Origin: Anthoceros angustus
Taxonomy: Eukaryota > Streptophyta > Anthocerotopsida > Anthocerotales > Anthocerotaceae
NCBI GenBank assembly: GCA_010909165.1
Contig: VJWM01000196.1
Location: forward strand, 186,001-250,000
Length of the DNA: 64,000 nt
Reading direction: 5' to 3'
Numbering within the stretch: position 1 is the first letter of the stretch; each line of letters opens with the position of its first letter. Positions 57,293 to 64,000 of the stretch are shown in pieces. Made by a program: the position numbers and the translations under genes. The notes below the pieces were generated by a model. It saw only the letters and a list, made by a program, of their open reading frames with translations. It was not told the origin of the DNA and ran no database searches.

Positions 57293-57821
57293 AAAGAGAA
57301 ATGGCCTACCCTCCAGGCCGCGACGTCGGGAGTAGTCGCTGGGCGGGAGGGTGTCCCTTCCGCGTGAATCGCCGGGAGGTCCGCATTTACTCCCGCTACG
57401 CTTCCTGCTCGGCCTTACGCCACAGACTCTAGCCTTACGCCGAATCAGACTGAGCGTGAGTACCTACTTGACCCTTTGGCGGCCCTACGGTCACAGTGCT
57501 GCATGCCTGCCCCGCTCACACTGGCCCACGTGGCTTTGCATCTAAAACACGCTCCAACTTCTAAGTTACTTTACTTGGCGTGCTTATCCGTCGCCCGGAG
57601 TGTGGCCCCTGACTACTGTGCCGGGACCCCGATACTCGGTGGGCGGTCGAGCTCCTCGGTGTGCCGAGTCCTTGACCTACTCAGTCCTTGACCTACTCAG
57701 TGCGGTCAAGTACTCCGGACTTATTTCTTCCTTTCCGCCTTATTTTCTACTCCGCACCTACGAAAAAAACAAAACCTAACTCATTTCCTACCCCCGGGGA
57801 GAGTCCATGGTCCACACTAGT

Positions 57822-58310
57822 GTAACAGATATCAACCATAAGCTTGGTCCTTGAGCCACCATGAACAGTCTGCTCAAAGAACCTGTAGGCACATCACACA
57901 GACCTCGTGTAAACACTAAGCTCAAGCAAGCCTAAGCAACACAAAGCTCAGGCTCAAGTAACACTAAGATGAATCAAATTGCTATCACTTTGGGCTTCTC
58001 ACAAACACCACCCACACCACAGAGGATACGGGGGCTCAGCTAGTAATTCTTGGAAAGATGCTCGTTGCCAGGTTGCATTTGAGTGGTGACGCTCTCCGAC
58101 GCTCACCCTGGAACATTCGGACAGCATCAGGATCTTTGGAGCCCATGTACGGGGACATCTCTGTTTCGGCCAATGGGGGTATGCAGAGATAAAGGAAAGG
58201 AACGGCTACATGCTCATATCTTTTTCATTAATTTCCAGTGCTAACACCTCTCAGAAAAAGAAAGAAACGTAGATTTTGTTTCTTTCCTAAAACAACATAG
58301 TCAGTGCATC
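57822..58310. other. Intergenic, no recognised feature
   Basis: Sequence right of the solo LTR. It contains a few imperfect CAAGCAA/AACACTAAGCTCA repeats at 57910-57970. No gene seen. Confidence 0.4.
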
Positions 58311-58317
58311 TAAGTTA

Positions 58318-58430
58318 ATATAGCGGAGTGGTTAGGACTGCACCCTTGAGGGTCAAAATCATGAAGTGGCTGTAATTTAGTGCTATGTTGTGGCCCTTGA
58401 AAAACAGGGCTCGAATCCCAGCACCCATCT
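58318..58430 (+). repeat. tRNA-derived (SINE-like) segment with pol III box A and box B motifs
   Basis: TAGCGGAGTGGTTAGG resembles box A, and GGCTCGAATCC, about 80 nt later, resembles box B. No acceptor stem can be formed and the spacing is too long for a plain tRNA. Either a decayed intron-bearing tRNA or a SINE head. Confidence 0.35.
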
Positions 58431-59300
58431 GGCTGACAAATTGTAGGGTAGAAAGGCCACACCTTTTTGAATTTGACGGAGGGGAGGGATGACATGGCGA
58501 TCCACAGTGGGAACTCTCCCATAAAATCTTTTTTATGGAGTTCTAGGGTCTCATTCCCTAATTCAAACGCCTTTCATAACGTAAAGGACAAAAGTAACGG
58601 CGCGGTCATATTGACCATTAAGATGCCTAAAGAAAGAAAAACTGCGATCCTGCATTGACATAAGTCATCCCTCGTTTTTCACGTTGCAGTGTTTCGCAGT
58701 TTCACTGCGCAGGTCTGCATTGATTGCTCGGGCACCAAACCCTAGATGGGCCACCCGCTTGAGCCTAGTCTTGGTAATGCCCGGTCTTGGCAATGCCCAT
58801 TTAATATTAATGAGCTCCCAATAATACATCCTAGGTCTATATAAGGCTCTCCTTTCATATGCACGATCTCACTTCCGTGTAGCTCTTTTGGCTTCCCCTC
58901 TCTTGCGTTGTATGTATGCTTGGTGTGGTATTTTTCATATGTTCTTTAGGTGTAGGGTTTGTTTTCCAGTTATCATGAGTAGAGTATTATATTTACTGAT
59001 GCGATATACTTCTAGACAATTGTTTTCGACAATGATGTAATCTACTTCTCCTTCTACACATTCTCTCCCTTCAAATGATACCTTTTTAATCAATTGTGTT
59101 TTCATTATTACTTTTTATCGTGAGCCGAACTTCGCATACTGGGGAATACACTAGTACCGAGAGGAATGTGTCCACTACTAAGGGAGCCGGGCTTTATGCA
59201 CCGGCTTGCGTAGTACATGCCACTAATTGTGGTAGTAACCTCGCTGTGATCACGACAAACAGCGGATTAGCCTGCCTCTATTTGTGGAAGACTGAGCGTT
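58431..59300. other. AT-rich stretch, possibly an LTR
   Basis: It contains a strong TATA-like CTATATAAGG near 58837 on the plus strand. It could be LTR or promoter sequence next to the chromovirus fragment, but no matching second copy exists in the window. Confidence 0.3.
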
Positions 59301-59309
59301 ATCAAAGCT

Positions 59310-61600
59310 TATCTGTGATAACTCATGCCGAGGGCAAAAATGCTTCGACCTCGAAGCCGGTAAGATGTGGTTGATGATCACGAGCATAGGCACAGAGAAG
59401 GTCAGGAGAACGGGAAAGGTTGGCAAGGGGTTTCGAAGAGCTCGATGCACCACTAATGGGGAAACCTTTCCGCAGCACTAAAAATTCATACCGATGGCGA
59501 ACACAGTAGCAGCGGAGAAGGCTCTCCACTTCATATGCGGGACCATCAGAGGTATCTATCGGGGCTGGGACAAAAGGTGGAGAGCCGCGATAAAGTTTGA
59601 GCAAGGAAACATTCAAGACAGGGTGAATGCGAGACTCAGGAGGAAGAGCAAGCTCATAGGCAATAGAGCCAATGCGATGGAGCATACGGTAAGGACCAAC
59701 AAAACGAGGGGAAATCTTATGAATGCCAGGAAGGGACAAATTCCGGGAAGACAACAGGACATAGGTACCAACCGCAAATTCTTGAGGACGGCGACGATGA
59801 TTGGCAAACTGGGCTTGGCGGATCTAGGCTTTATGGGCAAACTCATGAGCCTGCTTTTGAATTTGGACATGTTGGGTGAGGAAATCTAGACCAGTAGAGA
59901 CACAAGTAGCAGAAGGCAAGGAAGCAGAAAGCAACGTGTGGGGGTGAAAACCTTTGTTGTACAAGAATGGAGTGACACGGGTTGAGGCATTAGGAGCATT
60001 GTTTCAGGCAAACTCGACGAGGTGGAGAAAGTCCGGCCATCGAGCTTGGTGTATGCATAAGCACGGAGTATATGCTCAAAAGCTTTATTAGCTCACTCCG
60101 TAGCACCATCAGTCTGAGGGTGAAAGGCAGTAGATATACAGAGCTTGGTGCCAAGACCACGATGAACCCCTTGCCAGAAGCGGGACGTAAACCTAGAATC
60201 ATGGTCGCTCACAAGATAGGAGGGAAGGCCACGGGCACGATAAACCACTTTCAAAATTAAGTCAGCAATTTATTCAGTAGAGCATGTCTCAGTAGTGGGG
60301 GCAAGGAGCACTTGACGAATAAGCTTATCTGTGAAGACTAGCAACGTATCAAAGCTAGCAGCAGTGTGAGGCAATTCGTTTATGAAGTCAAGTGTGACTT
60401 GCTCCTAGGGCAGCAAAGGGACAGGCAAGGGTTCGAGCAGGCCGGCAGGGCATTGATGATAAGCTTTCGTGTATTGGAATCAGTTGCAAAGGAAGACATA
60501 ATCTCGAACATCCTGGGTGAGCTGAGGCCAAAAATGGAGCCGACTGAGAGTGGTAGTAGTACGATTTACACCCTGGTGGCCTGTAGATGGAACATCGTGA
60601 GCTTCATAAATCAAGGCCCGGTGGATATGAGGGACTTGAGGGACGAAAGGCTAGTGACGATACCAAAGAAGACCATCCCGCTCAACCCAGTCAGGGGAGC
60701 CAGCTCGAAGGGCTTGAAAAGAAGATTGGGCATCAGCATCGTATATGAGAGCCCTGAGAATTTCATCTTGCCAGTTGGGTTGAATCTGCAACTCAGAAAG
60801 TGCGTTAGTCTGAATCCTGCTTAAAGCATCAGCAACTTGGTTGTGACGACCCCTAGCATATCGATACTAATGCTGGTACTGCTGAAGCAACTCAAGCTAG
60901 CAAGCTTGCTTGCAAGAGAGAGTGGGCTGCGTTTGGAGATAAATAAGAGGGCAATGATCCATCTCGAGCTTGAAAGGGGCACCCTCCAAGAAACCGCGCC
61001 ATGTCTTTAACCGCGCCATGCCAGGTTCTGAGCTAAAGTCTCCTTTTCGCTGGTTGTCCAATTCAACTCGGCACCCTTCAATTTTCGCGAGAAGTAAGTA
61101 ATCGATTAGCGTCTTTGGCCTTGGTCTTGTTGGGGGACCGTACTGATGGTAAGATCAGAGGCATCAGGTGTAACGGGTAGGCCGGATTCGAGTATGCCAA
61201 CATAGGGGCAGTCACCAAAGCAGTCTGGATAGTGCAAAAAGCATTGTCTTGAGCCGCACCCCAAGTCCAAGCCTGGCCGTGCTGAAGCTGCTGAGTGAGT
61301 GGGGCAGCTAGGTGAGCAAAACGTGAAACAAACTTACAGTAATATGAAGCAAGACCGAGGAAGCTCTGCACATCATGTACTTGCTGAGGAATTGGCCAGT
61401 CCCTAATGACCTAAATTTGAGCGGGGTCTACACGGATACCTTCAGCATGGGCCCCATATGGAAATACTGCACCGTAAGCCTGACAAACGGTGAGCGAAAG
61501 ATGGGAAAAAGATGGCTTAAAATGTGCCATCCTTTCTGTATGGTGGGTAACCATCATGGCGCAGTTCATTTTGTTGCCTTAGTTGTGAAAGGCGCTTCAT
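59310..61600 (-). mobile_element. Truncated chromodomain Ty3/gypsy (chromovirus) pol, decayed
   Basis: Read on the minus strand. The RT-RNase H boundary (SFLGLASYYCKFVSRFAHLAAPLTQ) is near 61310-61370. The integrase core with HPQTDG is near 60100-60130, followed by a TGA where Trp is expected. The integrase C-terminus (SLPGIHKISPRFVGPYRMLHRIG) and a chromodomain (LLRCYCVRHRYEFLVLRKGFP) lie in an open frame at 59323-59754. The chromodomain targets integration to heterochromatin in this family. Gag and the first half of RT are missing. Confidence 0.8.
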
Positions 61601-62515
61601 ATTGAAGTTGGCCGCGTTTCTTCTTAGGGATTCCTGCTCTTGGAGATGAAACGGATATCACTGACTTTCAAAGTGCATCTGTGGCTAATCGAAGAATTCA
61701 ATGCCGTGAATTTTTGTACTTTCTATTGTGGAAGCTTGTCGGAAAGCTTCCTTGACTAAGACAATTCAAGATCTGGGGGTGCAAGTAACTACCAGGACTC
61801 CCGTCATGCTTCAGGAAATTTTCAACTGGAGGTACAAGTTCGACTGGGTCTCAAGCACGGCTCATTATGCCCTAGGCATGTAATTTTATTCAGAAGCAAT
61901 TTGTAGGTGTGCATTCGCCGCGTTGAAGAGGTGAACTGGGTACAGGCCCATGTTTCTGACATCATGGAGTGTATTCGCTCCTAGGTGAAGAAACTAGGGT
62001 AGTACTTCCTTGTTTGCTTGACCACCCCTGCTCCTTAGTTGTTGTGTTTCGTTGACTTGTGTTAGGTATCCTTTGTCGATGGCTGTTTACTTTGTCCTGG
62101 TTTAGAGTTTCCTTAGGACCTTTGCGCATCGCCTATTCGAGAGCTCAGTTTTGGCGAGTTCGATGAATTGAGGTCGAACCGGCGCATGGATTTAATCCAT
62201 TGTGACAACCAGTTTGCTTACAATGCGCTGCCATAGCAAGTACTGATTGGCTGCCAATTAGGTTTATCCCAGTGGGTTTATCCCAGGTTGGGATGGTCTC
62301 CAATTACCCACAATTTGGATGAATTGACATGAAAAAAATCGTATTGTAAATTTCGTTTCTACGAGTCATCTTGTTCACTTTATAGTTTGTACGAATTGTA
62401 GAGAGATAATTTACTTCAAACCCATCCCTATTCGATTCTATGCACCTGTTCAAAAGCCACAGTTCGCTTGCCAGAGTTTGCTAGCCAGTTCTATTGGATT
62501 TTTGAACTAAACGGT
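61601..62515. other. Intergenic, no recognised gene
   Basis: Mixed composition. It contains a 15-16 nt direct repeat, GGTTTATCCCAGTGGGTTTATCCCAGG, near 62260-62288 (two copies of GGTTTATCCCAG). Nothing else recognised. Confidence 0.4.
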
Positions 62516-62519
62516 TTAA

Positions 62520-63018
62520 TTTGAAGGGTGTGGGCAAGGGCGCGGGCAAGGGCGCGGGCAAGGGCGCGGGCAAGGGCGGGCAGGCGCGGGCAAGGCGGGC
62601 AAGGGCGCGGGCAGGGCGCAAGGGCGCGCAGGCAAGGGCGCGCGGGGCGCGGCAAGGGCGCGGGGCGCGGGCGGCGCGGGGCGCGGGCAAGGGCGCGCGG
62701 GCGGGCGCAGGCGCGGGCAGAGGGCGGAGCAGGCGCGGGCAGGCGGGCAAGGGCGCGGGCAAGGCGGGCAGCAGGCGGGCAAGGGCGCGGGCAGGGGGCG
62801 GGCAGGCAAGGGCGCGCGGGGCGCGGGGCGCGGGCAGGCGGCAAGGGGCGGCAGGCGCGGGCAGGCGGCGGCGCGGGGCGCGGCAAGGGCGGCTGAGCAA
62901 GGGCGCGGCAGGCGCGGGCAAGGGCGCGCGGGCAGGCGCGGGGCGCGGGCAGGCGCGGCAGGCGCGGGGCGCGGCAAGGGCGCGGGCAAGGGCGCGGGCA
63001 AGGGCGCGGGCAAGGGCG
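62520..63018 (+). repeat. GC-rich minisatellite with (GGGCAAGGGCGC) units
   Basis: About 500 bp of 12-bp and shorter units, GGGCAAGGGCGC and GGGCGCGGGCAA with GGGC(A)GGC variants. It is regular at both ends and scrambled in the middle. Abrupt edges are set in AT-rich DNA. All frames on both strands are open (Gly/Lys/Ala/Arg or Pro/Ala/Arg) only because of the repeat, so no gene is called. GGG runs at 3-nt spacing fit G-quadruplex formation. Confidence 0.92.
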
Positions 63019-63859
63019 TGTGGCACATTGTTCGATGAATTGAACTATTTAGTTCCTTAAATTGATGAGTTTAAGGAAACTAGCACTATGCAAGGGTCCT
63101 TAGGGGGCGTGCGTGCTTCTTGGTCTTGCCTTCCAGACCTGTGTTGGTCTAGTGTTGTTCTCTGCTCTTAGATTGACCGCTAAAAAAACAACTTGACCCA
63201 TGACGGAAATCCCTTTCTAGTACTATCTAAACTTTAATAAATTTCATATTTTCCTCTTGTTAAGTCTATTAATTCATTGTTTTACAATATAAAGTTTCTA
63301 ATATAATTATGTAATCATAAGTACATCAAATTTTATATCCAGTATACCCTACTCCTTCTTTTCTAAAAGTAAAATTACTTTATCATTTATAAAAATGATT
63401 ACTTTTGTATCACCCATTCAACCTTTCGTCCAAGCTTGAAGATGACATAAGATTATGTGATTCAATGAGCACCAAGATCACTAGGAGGCCAAGCTGAATA
63501 ATGCGCACCCTTCCTGCACATGTAAAAAAAACTCAACAAAACAAGTCTCCTTGATTAAAGTAATTACAGGGCGGGGGTATGTATTAAATGGCCAAAGATG
63601 TGTGTAGTGTTTGACACCTAGTTTGATTCAGAATTAGGTTCATCGGTAACCAAAAACACTTCTCTAGAGGTTTTTCGAGATACAAGACATTAACCCCATA
63701 GTACGTCGCCTGCGTCACACGCGTCTACAAGTGCAGTCGACGCCAACAGCGATCGCTACAATGCGTACCATTGTTTGTGTCTCATCCTCTCTGGCTTTGG
63801 GCTCGGTGACGGTGTGTGCATAGAGAACGTCTGTTCTTGTTTTCGAGACGAATAGTGTA
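63019..63859. other. GH3 upstream region
   Basis: AT-rich to about 63560, then mixed. It has a TGTCTC auxin-response-type hexamer at 63778-63783. No other gene seen. Confidence 0.5.
63778..63783 (+). promoter_or_regulatory. TGTCTC auxin-response element-like hexamer
   Basis: It lies 77 nt upstream of the GH3 start codon. GH3 genes are classic auxin-induced targets with such elements. A single hexamer can occur by chance. Confidence 0.3.
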
Positions 63860-64000
63860 ATGGAGTCAAAATCCTTGGAGCAAGCTCTGAGGAAAGACGA
63901 GCACATTCTGCGCTACTTGGACGACATTACCAGCAATGCTAGTGAGGCACAGGAGCAGGTGCTTCGGGACATTCTGGTCAGGAATGCCCACACCGAGTAT
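63860..64000 (+). CDS. GH3: GH3 family acyl-acid amido synthetase, 5' end (partial at the window edge)
   Basis: 47 codons from the ATG to the end of the window. The N-terminus aligns with GH3 proteins through the helix LRYLDDITSNASEAQEQVL and the hallmark ILVRNAHTEY. Family members are ATP-dependent enzymes that adenylate and conjugate indole-3-acetic acid, jasmonate or other acyl acids to amino acids, controlling hormone level in the cytosol. The subgroup (IAA or JA) cannot be told from this fragment. The start was chosen because the family N-terminus begins within a few residues of this Met and upstream sequence is closed. Confidence 0.88.
   Translation, partial: MESKSLEQALRKDEHILRYLDDITSNASEAQEQVLRDILVRNAHTEY

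Larger units (their letters stand above)
52796..57821 (-). mobile_element. Solo LTR of the giant-LTR Ty3/gypsy family, with CTAGT target-site duplication
   Basis: The LTR proper is 52801-57816 (5016 bp), TGTGG…CCACA on the plus strand and oriented minus. CTAGT is duplicated at 52796-52800 and 57817-57821. There is no interior, primer site or polypurine tract, so it is an LTR-LTR recombination product. On its sense strand U3 runs from 57816 to about 53410 and R/U5 from there to 52801. It holds the least damaged version of the U3 coding-like region and an internally duplicated GTCCGGAC array. Confidence 0.9.

Noticed and set aside
58318-58430. Functional tRNA gene
   Set aside because: No acceptor stem can be drawn and the box spacing is too long; reported only as SINE-like.
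62481-63060. Several 120-180 codon frames on both strands of the minisatellite
   Set aside because: All frames are open only because the repeat lacks stop codons; there is no non-repeat coding sequence.

Overview
The window is nuclear DNA of a land plant. It holds spliced genes with GT-AG introns, class III (secretory) peroxidases, a hevein-type GH19 chitinase, a plastid-type glycerol-3-phosphate dehydrogenase and a GH3 gene. Every intron I could place is short, mostly 80-140 nt. That fits a compact-intron seedless plant such as a Selaginella-type lycophyte better than a seed plant, but the organism assignment is inference only.

Layout. 1-1.2 kb: a calmodulin-like gene with an Ala/Pro-rich N-terminal extension. 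2.1-26.3 kb: a duplicated block whose unit is chitinase(+), BASS4-like plastid transporter(-), peroxidase(+). Unit 1 keeps an intact chitinase and an intact peroxidase, but its transporter is broken. Unit 2 keeps an intact 14-exon transporter, but its chitinase and peroxidase are broken. Further units retain only fragments. Within the block lie a degraded LINE (11.8-15.7 kb), a 1.85-kb tandem duplication carrying a Ty1/copia gag remnant (17.1-20.8 kb), a possible small TRIM-like element (22.8-23.9 kb) and a second LINE 3' end (23.9-24.4 kb). 27.4-32.3 kb: a GLY1/SFD1-type glycerol-3-phosphate dehydrogenase and two tandem SASA-family carbohydrate esterases. One esterase has intact catalytic residues; the other has lost both the nucleophile and the catalytic His.

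34.2-57.8 kb is transposon-dominated. A 14.0-kb Ty3/gypsy element (34212-48215, target-site duplication CATAT) has 4.3-kb LTRs, longer than usual relative to its 5.4-kb interior. Next come a 3.2-kb tandem duplication of its right boundary and a 5.0-kb solo LTR of the same family on the minus strand (52801-57816, target-site duplication CTAGT). The U3 part of these LTRs carries a long coding-like region: a 325-codon ORF, then a basic/proline-rich linker, then coiled coil. In full-length genomic RNA this region would lie 3' of integrase. It is separate from the element's own gag-pol and is the most unusual thing here. 59.3-61.6 kb: a truncated chromodomain Ty3/gypsy element. 62.5-63.0 kb: a GC-rich minisatellite with G-quadruplex spacing. 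63.86 kb to the end: the first 47 codons of a GH3 acyl-amido synthetase.

Many repeat copies differ by clustered short deletions rather than substitutions, so some disrupted frames in the 12-15 and 34-52 kb stretches may be sequence-consensus errors rather than real decay.
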